DNA of 41,861 bases from positions 1 to 41,861 of the forward strand of contig JAVBOD010000078.1 in the NCBI GenBank assembly GCA_031551045.1, written 5' to 3'. This DNA comes from JAVBOD01 sp031551045 (GTDB lineage: Bacteria; Bacteroidota; Bacteroidia; Bacteroidales; UBA932). Both the position numbers and the translations under genes were made by a program. Below, one piece after another: positions 25,347-34,815 of this stretch (the first letter of the stretch is position 1; each line of letters begins with the position of its first letter). The notes under the pieces are model-generated. The model was not told where the DNA came from. It was given only the letters and a program-made list of their open reading frames with translations, and searched no databases.

Positions 25347-25354
25347 TAAATTTG
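25347..25354 (+). promoter_or_regulatory. -7 element for the S41 protease gene
   Basis: TAAATTTG, a TAnnTTTG match 22 bases before the ATG at 25377. No -33 match seen. Confidence 0.35.
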
Positions 25355-25376
25355 TACGACTATTAAAACAAAAACT

Positions 25377-26789
25377 ATGAAAAAACTATTTTATTCCCTT
25401 CTAATTATAGTTACCGGATTTTCTTTCTATAGTTGTGAGAAAGACAAAGGATTAAGCCTCACACAAAAAGTAAATAATTGGATTCAGGAAGACATGAGCT
25501 CTTATTATCGTTGGGAAGATAAAATGCCCGCTATTAACCCTGCCAACGAATCAGATCCAAAAAAATATTTTGAAAAATTACTTTATAGAACCGAAGACAA
25601 GTGGTCAATTATCACGGACGATGCACAATCCCTTTTAAACAGCCTGGAGGGAATAGAAACCACCTTCGGCTATTCGCTCACTTTCGGAAGATTTTCTGGA
25701 ACTAAGAACGTTTTTGCAGTAGTTGAATATGTGTATCCCAATACTCCGGCTTCGCGCGCCGACATAAAGCGCGGCGATATTATCTTAGGAATAGATGGAA
25801 CATACTTGACCGAGGATAACTTTACCAATGTAATTTATAAATCATCCGGAAAATTAATTATGGGTGTTTACGACCCGATAGAAAATGTAATTGCCCCAAG
25901 TAGTGAAATTTCATTGACAGCCGAAGTATTAAATCTGAATCCGGTCGTCATAAAAAAAGTCATTGAAACCAACGGAAAGAAAATCGGGTATTTATTCTAT
26001 GCACAATACCTCCACAATTACGATAGCGATTTAGATGCGGCATTTCAACAGTTCAAATCGGACGGTGTGAAGGACATTGTATTGGACTTGCGCTATAATC
26101 CGGGAGGAGCCGTATTGTCCGCCATTCACTTATGTAGCATTTTAGCTCCAAAAACTATTGTGAATAATGGCAGTACATTAATAACCATGCAATGGAATAA
26201 TACCCTGCAAACCCATTGGCAAGCAAACGATCCCCGCAATCTCAGATATACATTCGATAATACCGTCCCTTTGAATATGGACTTGAATAAAATATATATA
26301 CTTACCGGAAACGGTTCTGCTTCGGCATCGGAATTAACTATTACCGGCTTAGATCCTTACATGGAGGTTGTCTTAATAGGAGAAAGAACCTATGGAAAAT
26401 ACGCCGCCTCCGCGCCTTTACAAAAAGAGATAAAAAAGAATGGGGAATGGGTTGTTGACCCTGAATTAAAAAATTGGGTCATGATGCCGATTATTTATAC
26501 CTACGCCAACAGCGAAGGCGTAACCGACTTTAAAGACGGTTTTGCTCCCACGTTTGTAATAGAAGAAGATATCATTCGTAACCCTGTGCCATTGGGAGAT
26601 GTATCGGAGCCGCTTTTAGCAAAAGCAATTACTGAAATTACCGGCATTACGCCGGCTCCTTCGCCACAAAATGTGAAGGCCATGCGCAAGAATTTACCCA
26701 ATTATACAATCATAGACCGTAGATTTTCGAGATTCGATAAATTTAAAAATGCACTTATAGACGATCAAATAAAAACACGGTTCGAATAA
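25377..26789 (+). CDS. S41 family (C-terminal processing type) lipoprotein protease
   Basis: A 470-residue periplasm-facing serine protease. Lipoprotein signal MKKLFYSLLIIVTGFSFYSC with the lipid-accepting Cys at 20. PDZ domain at about 108-185 (VEYVYPNTPASRADIKRGDIILGIDGTYL). Protease domain with DIVLDLRYNPGG (234-244), the nucleophile Ser316 in GSASASE and the general base Lys341 in TYGKYA. The 25-residue Ser-Lys spacing is that of Prc/CtpA. The natural substrate is unknown. It is a single gene between its own promoter region and a strong terminator. Confidence 0.9.
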   Translation: MKKLFYSLLIIVTGFSFYSCEKDKGLSLTQKVNNWIQEDMSSYYRWEDKMPAINPANESDPKKYFEKLLYRTEDKWSIITDDAQSLLNSLEGIETTFGYSLTFGRFSGTKNVFAVVEYVYPNTPASRADIKRGDIILGIDGTYLTEDNFTNVIYKSSGKLIMGVYDPIENVIAPSSEISLTAEVLNLNPVVIKKVIETNGKKIGYLFYAQYLHNYDSDLDAAFQQFKSDGVKDIVLDLRYNPGGAVLSAIHLCSILAPKTIVNNGSTLITMQWNNTLQTHWQANDPRNLRYTFDNTVPLNMDLNKIYILTGNGSASASELTITGLDPYMEVVLIGERTYGKYAASAPLQKEIKKNGEWVVDPELKNWVMMPIIYTYANSEGVTDFKDGFAPTFVIEEDIIRNPVPLGDVSEPLLAKAITEITGITPAPSPQNVKAMRKNLPNYTIIDRRFSRFDKFKNALIDDQIKTRFE

Positions 26790-26805
26790 AGCGAACTGAA
26801 ACGAA

Positions 26806-26838
26806 AACGCCGGCAAGTTTTCCTTGCCGGCGTTTTTT
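26806..26838 (+). terminator. Strong intrinsic terminator of the S41 protease gene
   Basis: AACGCCGGCAAG (26806-26817) / CTTGCCGGCGTT (26823-26834), 5-base loop, Ts to 26838. Confidence 0.9.
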
Positions 26839-26848
26839 GTTATCTATC

Positions 26849-26881
26849 AGATTTGACAAATTTTTGAAATTTGTCAAATCT
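26849..26881. repeat. 33-bp perfect palindrome, copy 1
   Basis: Arms AGATTTGACAAATTT (26849-26863) and AAATTTGTCAAATCT (26867-26881) around TTG. The same 33 bases recur at 27841-27873. It lies 9 bases past the stop of the DUF3078 gene (minus strand). No T-run follows on either strand, so it is not a classical terminator. Confidence 0.9.
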
Positions 26882-26890
26882 AAGCAATTT

Positions 26891-27799
26891 TTAAAACGTA
26901 TAGGATACGCCTAAACCGAATACTTCTTTAAATTGCACCTTGGCGCCGCGTTGCACTTCGGTGTCGATACCGCCGACATTAAGCGTTTCCATGGTTTTGG
27001 TATCGTCGTCATACTTCAGGCTCATGTTGAGCGTAGCGGTTAAATACTTGGTAATTTTCATGGAAACCAGCACGTCCCAGTTCACATCCACATTGCCGAA
27101 AGAATCGTCATACGCCGTAAAAAAATCAACCGTACTCAACAAGCTGACATTTTCATGAAGCTTAGTGTTCAAACCGACTTTGGCATACGCACCAAGCTCT
27201 GTTTTCAAGTGTTTATTCACATCAACGCCAAATGCACCAATACCTGATAAATAATCGTCCAGCACGAAAGTCATCTTGCCGGTTACCGGAGAAACAAATA
27301 CCGTCCACGAAGCGTTTGGTTTATAGTCAATACCCAATGCTAAATTCAAATAGCCCGGCGCCATAATAGTGGAGATATAATCTTCGTCGCCCGGTTTTTT
27401 GTATCCTTTGGCGTATTGCGTCTTAAAGTCGAGCAATGCGGAATAGTAAATTATTTTGTTGTGTGTCAAGCCGAATTTAGAGGCAAAGTTCAATTTGTCC
27501 ACTCCCTTATTCCAACCGTTTTGAGCGGTGTAGATTTGCCCGAATTCCGTATCGAGCGTGTTATCCCACGAAACATGATTTTTTGCATAGCTCAATAAGG
27601 CATTCAGATAGACATTTCCGGCGGCCGCATTTTCGCCCCCGGCCGACCAGTTTTCCAAATAAGTTTGCGAAAAATTTAATCCGGTAACACCTTTCAATTT
27701 CCAATAAGAAGTATCTTTCTTAGCAGTTGTTTCCGTTTGGGCAAAAACAGCAGACATTCCCAATATAAAAAGGAAAGATAAAGTCAGTAGCTTTTTCAT
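26891..27799 (-). CDS. DUF3078 outer-membrane beta-barrel protein
   Basis: A 302-residue exported protein with a signal peptide (1-20, cleavage after VFAQ). Then WKLKGVTGLNFSQTYLENWSAGGENAAAGNVYLN, the DUF3078 signature, followed by alternating beta strands to a C-terminal FGLGVSYTF ending in Phe, as in outer-membrane barrels. The function of the family is unknown; members are common in Bacteroidetes. The gene is bracketed by the two identical 33-bp palindromes (26849-26881 and 27841-27873). No TAnnTTTG promoter is obvious in the short upstream gap, so it may be read through from frdAB. Confidence 0.88.
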   Translation of the reverse strand: MKKLLTLSFLFILGMSAVFAQTETTAKKDTSYWKLKGVTGLNFSQTYLENWSAGGENAAAGNVYLNALLSYAKNHVSWDNTLDTEFGQIYTAQNGWNKGVDKLNFASKFGLTHNKIIYYSALLDFKTQYAKGYKKPGDEDYISTIMAPGYLNLALGIDYKPNASWTVFVSPVTGKMTFVLDDYLSGIGAFGVDVNKHLKTELGAYAKVGLNTKLHENVSLLSTVDFFTAYDDSFGNVDVNWDVLVSMKITKYLTATLNMSLKYDDDTKTMETLNVGGIDTEVQRGAKVQFKEVFGLGVSYTF

Positions 27800-27840
27800 T
27801 TTTTATCTTTATGTAATTGTGGTTAATCTTTGATTTTTTA

Positions 27841-27873
27841 GATTTGACAAATTTTTGAAATTTGTCAAATCTA
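27841..27873. repeat. 33-bp perfect palindrome, copy 2
   Basis: Identical to 26849-26881. Here the symmetry continues outward, with CTTTGAT on the left (about 27829-27835) and ATCAAAG on the right (27874-27880). It lies 21 bases past the frdB stop and upstream of the DUF3078 gene. Confidence 0.9.
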
Positions 27874-27894
27874 TCAAAGCTCATAATCGATGAT

Positions 27895-28674
<780 letters not shown>

Positions 28675-28706
28675 AATCTTCTGTGTTAATCTGTATAATC
28701 TGTGGA

Positions 28707-30650
28707 CTAATCTTTGTAGTTCCGTGTGGCTAATTTCACAAACTCGTATTGCAGCGGCTCTTTGTGCATTTCGGGTTCGGCGGCGCCTTTGTATTCCCAA
28801 GTCGAAACGTACATATATTTGTCGTCGTCGCGCTTGGTTTCGCCTTCTTCGGTTTGCATTTCTTCGCGGAAGTGCCCGCCGCACGATTCCTTACGATTGA
28901 GAGCGTCCATTGCCATGAGTTCGCCCATTTCAAAGAAATCGGCCACGCGCAGGGCTTTTTCCAATTCTTGATTGAATTCGCCGTTTTCGCCCGGAACATA
29001 AACGTTGCTCCAGAACTCTTTGCGCAAGGTGCGGATATCTTCGATGGCTTTTTTCAAGCCGGCTTCGTTACGCGCCATACCCACATAGTCCCACATGATT
29101 TTTCCCAAATGTTTGTGGTAATAATCCACCGGCTCTTTTCCTTTCACGGCAAAAAGTTTTGCGGCTTTTTCCTTTACCGCTTTCTCGGCTTCTTCGAATG
29201 CAGGATGGTTTACATCGGCTTTCTTTTCCTGAATCTTACCGGCCAAATAGTCGCCAATAGTATAAGGCAACACAAAATAACCATCGGCCAAGCCCTGCAT
29301 CAAGGCTGAGGCGCCGAGACGATTCCCTCCGTGGTCGCTGAAGTTGGCTTCGCCAATGGCATACAGGCCCGGAACGGTGGTCATCAAATTATAATCAACC
29401 CACAATCCGCCCATGGTGTAGTGGATAGCAGGATAAATCATCATCGGTTCTTCGTAGGGATTCACATCCACAATCTTTTCGTACATCTGGAAAAGATTGC
29501 CGTAACGTTCTTCAATCACGTGTTTTCCGAGACGCTCAATCGCAGTCTTGAAATCAAGGAATACGGCCAAGCCTGTTTCGTTCACTCCGAAACCGGCGTC
29601 GCAACGTTCTTTGGCGGCACGCGAGGCCACGTCGCGCGGCACTAAGTTACCGAATGCCGGATAGCGGCGTTCCAAGTAATAGTCGCGTTCTTCCTCGGGG
29701 ATTTGCGAAGCTTTGATTTGTTTTTTGCGTAGTTTTTCAACGTCTTCTTTTTTCTTGGGAACCCAAATACGGCCATCGTTACGCAACGATTCGCTCATCA
29801 GCGTGAGTTTCGATTGCTGGTCGCCATGTACCGGAATACAGGTCGGGTGGATTTGTGCAAAGCAGGGATTTCCGAAGAAAGCGCCTTTTTTATAACATTG
29901 CCAGGCAGCCGAACCGTTGCTGTTCATAGCATTGGTCGAAAGGAAAAATACGTTGCCATAGCCGCCCGAAGCAATTACTACGGCATGTGCGGCGTGGCGT
30001 TCGATTTCGCCGGTTACCAGATTGCGTGCGATAATTCCTTTGGCCTCGCCGTTAATCAGCACCAAGTCGAGCATTTCATGGCGCGGATAGGAGGTTACCT
30101 GTTTTTTGGCAATAGCGCGGTTCAGCGCGGCATAGGCGCCCAGCAACAATTGTTGTCCGGTTTGCCCGCGGGCGTAAAACGTACGGCTTACCTGCGCTCC
30201 GCCGAACGAACGGTTGTCGAGCAATCCGCCGTATTCGCGAGCAAAAGGCACTCCTTGCGCCACGCATTGGTCGATAATCGGGCCGCTCACTTCGGCTAAA
30301 CGATACACGTTCGCTTCGCGGGCACGATAATCGCCGCCCTTGATAGTATCGTAAAATAAACGATAGACCGAGTCGTTATCGTTCGGATAGTTTTTTGCCG
30401 CATTGATACCGCCCTGTGCTGCAATAGAGTGCGCACGGCGCGGTGAGTCGCTGATACAAAAAACTTTTACATTGTAGCCGAGTTCGCCGAGCGAAGCAGC
30501 CGCCGAAGCGCCACCCAAACCGGTTCCAACTACAATAATATCCAATTTGCGTTTATTGGCCGGGCTTACCACGCGGATAGCCGCTTTGTGGCGCGTCCAT
30601 TTTTCGGCCAAAGGGCCTTCGGGAATCTTAGCAATCAGTTTATCTGACAT
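28707..30650 (-). CDS. frdA: Fumarate reductase/succinate dehydrogenase flavoprotein subunit
   Basis: A 647-residue catalytic subunit interconverting fumarate and succinate. Seen: FAD site VGTGLGG (41-47), the flavinylation/FAD region SPRRAHSIAAQGGINAAKNY, and the active-site and FAD-binding stretch HYTMGGLWVDY...YAIGEANFSDHGGNRLGASALMQGLADGYF. The length and C-terminal layout are those of the type B enzymes of Bacteroidetes and epsilon-proteobacteria. I place the start at the ATG at 30650 (MSDKLIAKIPEG), not the upstream 30686. A TACTTTTG promoter element (30691-30698) directly precedes it. The usual cytochrome b gene (frdC) is not upstream; an unrelated gene ends at 30706. Confidence 0.96.
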   Translation of the reverse strand: MSDKLIAKIPEGPLAEKWTRHKAAIRVVSPANKRKLDIIVVGTGLGGASAAASLGELGYNVKVFCISDSPRRAHSIAAQGGINAAKNYPNDNDSVYRLFYDTIKGGDYRAREANVYRLAEVSGPIIDQCVAQGVPFAREYGGLLDNRSFGGAQVSRTFYARGQTGQQLLLGAYAALNRAIAKKQVTSYPRHEMLDLVLINGEAKGIIARNLVTGEIERHAAHAVVIASGGYGNVFFLSTNAMNSNGSAAWQCYKKGAFFGNPCFAQIHPTCIPVHGDQQSKLTLMSESLRNDGRIWVPKKKEDVEKLRKKQIKASQIPEEERDYYLERRYPAFGNLVPRDVASRAAKERCDAGFGVNETGLAVFLDFKTAIERLGKHVIEERYGNLFQMYEKIVDVNPYEEPMMIYPAIHYTMGGLWVDYNLMTTVPGLYAIGEANFSDHGGNRLGASALMQGLADGYFVLPYTIGDYLAGKIQEKKADVNHPAFEEAEKAVKEKAAKLFAVKGKEPVDYYHKHLGKIMWDYVGMARNEAGLKKAIEDIRTLRKEFWSNVYVPGENGEFNQELEKALRVADFFEMGELMAMDALNRKESCGGHFREEMQTEEGETKRDDDKYMYVSTWEYKGAAEPEMHKEPLQYEFVKLATRNYKD

Positions 30651-30690
30651 ATTTTTTGTATTTTTAAATATTTTCAGGTTTAACAAGCGG

Positions 30691-30698
30691 CAAAAGTA
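30691..30698 (-). promoter_or_regulatory. -7 element for frdAB
   Basis: Minus strand reads TACTTTTG (TAnnTTTG match) 41 bases before the frdA ATG and just outside the upstream gene. It implies that frdAB starts its own transcript without frdC. Confidence 0.5.
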
Positions 30699-30705
30699 GT
30701 TATTT

Positions 30706-32568
30706 TTAGCTATTAAAAGAAATTACTGTTCTATAAGCCTGCTGGGGATGGTTCGGCATTTCAGGACGAGTATAAGTAATCCGTCCTTTTTCCCTCAATG
30801 GTTTAATAAAATTATACAATAAGTATTTTTCTCTTTTACCAAGAAGAATAGAAAGGTCATTTAAGCTCATTGCCTGCTCTCTGCACAGTTCTATTATCAT
30901 ATTCTCAACATCTGCTTTATCATTACTTCGTTTGCCCAATTTTTCCAACTTTTCTTTTGCATCTAATGGTAATTTATCGAGCAAGGATTGACGAAGTGGT
31001 GTACTTTGGCCGGGAAGTAGCGCACTTAGAGTTAGAACTGGTTCACTAAGGGCGGGAACTGGTTCACTAAGAAAACCTTCCCATAACACAAAGTCATGAT
31101 TGGGCATATAATACGTATTCCGTCCTTTGCCTTTCTGAAGAACAATGCCTTTTTCTCTTAATCCACGAAGGTCTGAACTCGCTTTTAAAATATCCACTCT
31201 ATTTAACTGCCTATATGTTTGATTATCAATAGCCCCTACCTCTCGCACAAAAATAATCGCTCTCTTTTGGCTATCCGTTAAATCAAAATCATTAAAAAGC
31301 ATCAACCATTTAATATCCGATTCGTTCAAAAAATGGTGCAGTAAAAGGCGCGCCGTAAACTGATTGTTGGCATGGTCGCTTTCAAAAGTCGGCGGCATAA
31401 GGTTGGCTTTCTCCATCAATGTACGCATGGTGCGGATACCGCTTCCTTTTGTTTCCGCCAAATTTGTTTCGTGAAATATAGCGGCAATAAACGGATTCCT
31501 ATTACGCGAGCCCGGATCTCCCATTTGTTCTTCCGGCTTCAATGAAAATCCCGGATTTTTAATTTCTAATCTATTACCATAACGTATTATCTGAATCGGT
31601 TGATTCTCGCGGTAAGTTCGATGAATAAAAGCATTCACAATTGCTTCCCTCAACACTTTCGAGGGTAAGCCGATACTGTTTGCCTGCAACGCTCCCTCCG
31701 GTAAAAGAAATCCGCTGGGCAAATCGTCTGTTACCGCATTAAAAGCCCGCTGTACAAGTTCGATAAGCGGCCCGCGCATATCCACCGTAGTAAATCTATT
31801 TTCAGGGTCTGCCACCCACTCATTACCCGGAACCCGAATATAATCAACCCGCACCATAGGCAATAAACGGCGAAGTGATTGACGTTTACCAAAGACCAAT
31901 AAGCCGGCATAGGTTAAATAGTACTTATCATCCTCTTTTTTCACACATCCTAAAGATTGCAACAGTTCCAAATCGTCATACTGCAATTCTTCGGCATAAG
32001 GGTTGAGATTGCTTCTCAATTTGCGATACAACCAGAGCGCTTCTTCACTAATATCGTCCAAAGATGTGTCTTTGATAATACTGCTATCCAGCGAATCCTC
32101 CTTATTGTAAAAAAGAAATAAATCGTCATCCGTGCAACGTTGGTCGCTGGAGCCTATTCTGCGAAAAGCTCCGCGCGGCAATCCTTCCGGCTTAAAGTAA
32201 ACCGGTTTTTGTGAAGGCGCCAACTCCGGAACAAAAACAAGAACGACATTTTTGCCGTCAATCATTTCAACTTTGATTTCCGGCCGTATGGGTACATTGA
32301 ACATATCGGCGCACTGGGTGCTCAAGTCCAATTGAAGTTTGTCGGGATTCTCCGTCCCACAAACAATATAGGATGGAAACAACGCCTGCGAATCATATTC
32401 AATACCCAATAAAATGTAGCCGCCACCTAAATTCGGTTCATTAGAAAATGCACACACGGTTTCCATTAATGCCCGATCAACCTTCGAAGCTCTTTTTGCT
32501 TCAATTGTTGAACATTCATCACTCAAATTTAATTTTTCGAGAAGTTCTTTCGCGCTTTCTATAAGCAT
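30706..32568 (-). CDS. AlbA/Schlafen-type ATP-binding protein, putative regulator
   Basis: A 620-residue protein. The N-terminal AlbA_2 (Schlafen-like, formerly AAA-4) domain spans about 15-155 (STIEAKRASKVDRALMETVCAFSNEPNLGGGYILLGIEYD...KPVYFKPEGLPRGAFRRIGSSDQRC). The middle contains an ATP-binding GHKL-like segment (LREAIVNAFIHRTY...IQIIRYGNRLEIKNPG...RNPFIAAIFHETNLAETKGSGIRTMRTLMEKA). Winged-helix segments follow at about 440-500 and 560-615. Such proteins are called transcriptional regulators or ATP-dependent helicases; some homologues sit in defence islands. Direct function is unknown. It separates frdA from its upstream neighbours and may be an acquired gene. Confidence 0.85.
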   Translation of the reverse strand: MLIESAKELLEKLNLSDECSTIEAKRASKVDRALMETVCAFSNEPNLGGGYILLGIEYDSQALFPSYIVCGTENPDKLQLDLSTQCADMFNVPIRPEIKVEMIDGKNVVLVFVPELAPSQKPVYFKPEGLPRGAFRRIGSSDQRCTDDDLFLFYNKEDSLDSSIIKDTSLDDISEEALWLYRKLRSNLNPYAEELQYDDLELLQSLGCVKKEDDKYYLTYAGLLVFGKRQSLRRLLPMVRVDYIRVPGNEWVADPENRFTTVDMRGPLIELVQRAFNAVTDDLPSGFLLPEGALQANSIGLPSKVLREAIVNAFIHRTYRENQPIQIIRYGNRLEIKNPGFSLKPEEQMGDPGSRNRNPFIAAIFHETNLAETKGSGIRTMRTLMEKANLMPPTFESDHANNQFTARLLLHHFLNESDIKWLMLFNDFDLTDSQKRAIIFVREVGAIDNQTYRQLNRVDILKASSDLRGLREKGIVLQKGKGRNTYYMPNHDFVLWEGFLSEPVPALSEPVLTLSALLPGQSTPLRQSLLDKLPLDAKEKLEKLGKRSNDKADVENMIIELCREQAMSLNDLSILLGKREKYLLYNFIKPLREKGRITYTRPEMPNHPQQAYRTVISFNS

Positions 32569-32587
32569 TTCCGCCGTAATTTAACTG

Positions 32588-32618
32588 CAATGTTAGCCAT
32601 TTTTTAGGAATTAACCAA
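32588..32618 (-). promoter_or_regulatory. Candidate promoter of the AlbA-type gene
   Basis: Minus strand: TTG (32616-32618), 20-base spacer, TAACATTG (32588-32595, one mismatch from TAnnTTTG), 19 bases ahead of the ATG at 32568. Confidence 0.4.
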
Positions 32619-32665
32619 TTTTGAAGTTTCTTTACAAATCAATCAATAAAGTCAATAAAGTCAAC

Positions 32666-32690
32666 AAAAAAACCGCCCGTAGAGGCGGCT
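32666..32690 (-). terminator. Intrinsic terminator of the YD-type lipoprotein gene
   Basis: On the minus strand AGCCGCC-TCTAC-GGGCGG followed by seven Ts, 22 bases past the stop at 32712. Immediately beside it, a short tandem GTCAATAAA repeat lies at about 32645-32664. Confidence 0.75.
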
Positions 32691-32711
32691 TTGCTACTTT
32701 TCTTCAAAGAT

Positions 32712-33674
32712 TTATTTGTTGTAGATTATTTTGTAGAAAAAAACTTCCGGGTCTTCTATTTTTTCATAGCTTTGCGAAGGATCCTCGTAATCAGTATATT
32801 TAGAATAATCAACATACGTTTCCGTAAATTCTATTACACGATTATTCGCATCATACGTATAAGCATTGGTTGATGTATAGGTACTCTTTCCTTCATTCTT
32901 TTTTTCGCTGGGAATAATTGATGAATCAGTGTAATTATACTCACGAAGCGTTTTGGTAATAATATTCTTAGATTGGAAAGAGCCTATGTTATCTCCTCCA
33001 AAAAGAAGAAAATATTCGAGCGGCATATAAGCGAAAATACTTTGTTTACTAAGATCATAAGTATTCGTTGTTTTTGCATTAGATTCATATCTATAATTAT
33101 CATATACGTCGATAGTTGAACGGGTAATTGGCGTGCAGTTTCCATTATCATCGTATGAAAAAATAATTTCATACGTACTATTAGAGGAACTCGTACACGT
33201 TGTTTTGCCGACTTTAGCATTATTCCATGTAAAGTCGTATTGCTCTTCTTTTTGAGCGGTTCCTGCACGATTATACGAAGTTTGCGTTATTAAATCTCCT
33301 GCGTAAACAACCTCAAAATATCCTCTTTCTTCCCATTGTGTCTCATTATGCAACTTTTTAAAATAGGTCACTTTCTGTAATTTTTCATCAGCACCCCAAG
33401 CAAAAACATATTTATTCTCTTCCTTCAGATAATAATCACCTGTTGCTTCATTTTCTTCCCAATAATTTTCCAAAACTTCCGAAAGACGGATTTTTTCATC
33501 ATATATAAATTTCGAAGAGGTTTTGTACTCGCTTCCCATTTTTTTCTGAATTTCAGTAATCCTTACCGAATCATCGGTAATTTCTTCCGGGTCTTTGTTA
33601 CTGTCTTTGTTACACGCATTAAGCATAAGTGCAACCGCCATTAATAAGGCAATAGGTTTCAGGTTGTTAATCAT
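32712..33674 (-). CDS. Lipoprotein of unknown function
   Basis: A 320-residue exported lipoprotein. Signal MINNLKPIALLMAVALMLNAC with the lipid-accepting Cys at 21, then an acidic linker. The rest is beta-rich with repeated Y-x-Y / F-x-Y-D and N-rich segments (FSYDDNGNCTPI, YTYDANNRVIEFTETY) reminiscent of YD/RHS-type repeats in Bacteroidetes DUF4595-like lipoproteins. The family was not identified with certainty. The ATG at 33674 is chosen because it starts the lipoprotein signal; the upstream in-frame start at 33743 would include the promoter. It has an excellent promoter at 33706-33737. Confidence 0.75.
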   Translation of the reverse strand: MINNLKPIALLMAVALMLNACNKDSNKDPEEITDDSVRITEIQKKMGSEYKTSSKFIYDEKIRLSEVLENYWEENEATGDYYLKEENKYVFAWGADEKLQKVTYFKKLHNETQWEERGYFEVVYAGDLITQTSYNRAGTAQKEEQYDFTWNNAKVGKTTCTSSSNSTYEIIFSYDDNGNCTPITRSTIDVYDNYRYESNAKTTNTYDLSKQSIFAYMPLEYFLLFGGDNIGSFQSKNIITKTLREYNYTDSSIIPSEKKNEGKSTYTSTNAYTYDANNRVIEFTETYVDYSKYTDYEDPSQSYEKIEDPEVFFYKIIYNK

Positions 33675-33705
33675 ATTTTGGTTTATTTTTGTTATTTTTG
33701 TGGTG

Positions 33706-33737
33706 CAAATATATGTCTTAAAACTATACAGTGCAAA
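33706..33737 (-). promoter_or_regulatory. Promoter of the YD-type lipoprotein gene
   Basis: Minus strand: TTTG (33734-33737), 20-base spacer, TATATTTG (33706-33713). Full match to the Bacteroidetes promoter pattern. Confidence 0.75.
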
Positions 33738-33786
33738 CGGCACGTCTTTTGCATTATTCTATAATGGATTCTTTAAATAGAAAATT

Positions 33787-34311
33787 ATGAAAACAAGTAT
33801 TCTTTCCATCGCATTATTACTGGCGTTTTCGCCGGTGTTCGGGCAAGAGGGCAAACAAGATAAAAAGGCCGAGAAAAAAGCCAAGCAGGAAGCATTAGCG
33901 GCCACTATAAAAGCGGCCGTGGAGGCTAAAAATTACACGATATTGATGAATTCCGCACTTCCCATGCGCGGCCGCTCCATCAACCTCACTTCGTCGTACG
34001 ATTTCACCGTGCGCGGCGATTCGGCCATTGCTTACTTACCTTACTTCGGCGTAGCGTACCGCGCCGATTACGGCAGCACCGAAGGCGGCATTAAGTTTGC
34101 CGAACCGGTAAAAAACTACAAAGTGGACTTTAAACAGAAAAAGGGTTATATGATTTCGTTTGAAGTGACGTCGCCCAAAGACAGTTACCAGGTGCGGGTA
34201 AACATCGGCCTGAGCGGCTATGCTTCGGTGGACATCACCCCGACAAATTCCGATTTTATCAGTTACAACGGGGAGATGCAAGCACCTCAAGCCTCAAAGG
34301 AGGCTTTGTAG
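33787..34311 (+). CDS. DUF4251 domain protein, periplasmic
   Basis: A 174-residue exported protein. The signal peptide MKTSILSIALLLAFSPVFGQ is followed by a lysine/glutamate-rich helix (KQDKKAEKKAKQEALAATIKAAVEAKNYTI) and a beta domain with MRGRSINLTSSYDFTVRGDSAIAYLPYFGVAYRADYGSTEGGIKF. This is the DUF4251 pattern, widespread in Bacteroidetes and of unknown function. It is a single gene divergent from the lipoprotein at 32712-33674. Confidence 0.85.
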   Translation: MKTSILSIALLLAFSPVFGQEGKQDKKAEKKAKQEALAATIKAAVEAKNYTILMNSALPMRGRSINLTSSYDFTVRGDSAIAYLPYFGVAYRADYGSTEGGIKFAEPVKNYKVDFKQKKGYMISFEVTSPKDSYQVRVNIGLSGYASVDITPTNSDFISYNGEMQAPQASKEAL

Positions 34312-34343
34312 TCTGGAGGCTGAGATTCTTTAGTCGGAAGTAA

Positions 34344-34808
34344 CTAAGAAGAGTGTTTATTACATTGCTTCAATTTCTCTAAAAGTGTTGACAGTTCATG
34401 TGTTGAAATAATAGCGCGATAACCTTTTTGCGTCAAACCTTCTATTAATTCTTTATCTCCCGTCCATAACAAACCGTCTAAATGACCGGTAAGTGCTACA
34501 AATGCTAAATCATTATAATCAATATCGGAAACAAGTTCTTTCGCCGAAACTAATATTTCATGCGAAAGTAGTTCTTCGTCAATAAAAAAAATTCGACTCT
34601 CAATAAGCGTTAATAATTCAAATAGTTCTTCGTCACGTAATTTTGTGTATTTCTTGATTTTTGGTAGATGACGAAAGAGCTCTTTTTGTAGGTATTTGCA
34701 ACTATAAAATTCAAAATACCCACGTGTGTCTAATAGCAAATTACCAATCCGCCCATTAGAATTTAACAAAGTGCTGAAGACAATATTTGTATCAAATATA
34801 ATCTTCAT
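34344..34808 (-). CDS. PIN-domain RNase, putative toxin
   Basis: A 154-residue PIN-domain protein. Acidic metal-binding residues are seen in KIIFDTNIV (Asp6), LQKELF (Glu43), SDIDYNDLAF (Asp95/97/100) and LWTGDKEL (Asp118), the order expected for VapC-type ribonucleases. The start is the ATG at 34808 because MKIIFDTN is the canonical PIN start; an upstream in-frame start would run through the antitoxin gene. It lies 7 bases after a 66-codon gene, a typical antitoxin-toxin pair. RNase activity and target are inferred. Confidence 0.88.
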   Translation of the reverse strand: MKIIFDTNIVFSTLLNSNGRIGNLLLDTRGYFEFYSCKYLQKELFRHLPKIKKYTKLRDEELFELLTLIESRIFFIDEELLSHEILVSAKELVSDIDYNDLAFVALTGHLDGLLWTGDKELIEGLTQKGYRAIISTHELSTLLEKLKQCNKHSS

Positions 34809-34815
34809 AGAACGC

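Noticed and set aside
28675..28884. N-terminal extension of frdB
   Set aside because: The extra 70 codons are antisense-like, arginine-rich read-through of the frdA 3' end in another frame; FrdB family similarity begins at the ATG at 28674.
32621..32873. Two short plus-strand open frames near 32.6-32.9 kb
   Set aside because: Composed of a tandem GTCAATAAA repeat, the terminator hairpin and antisense to the lipoprotein gene.
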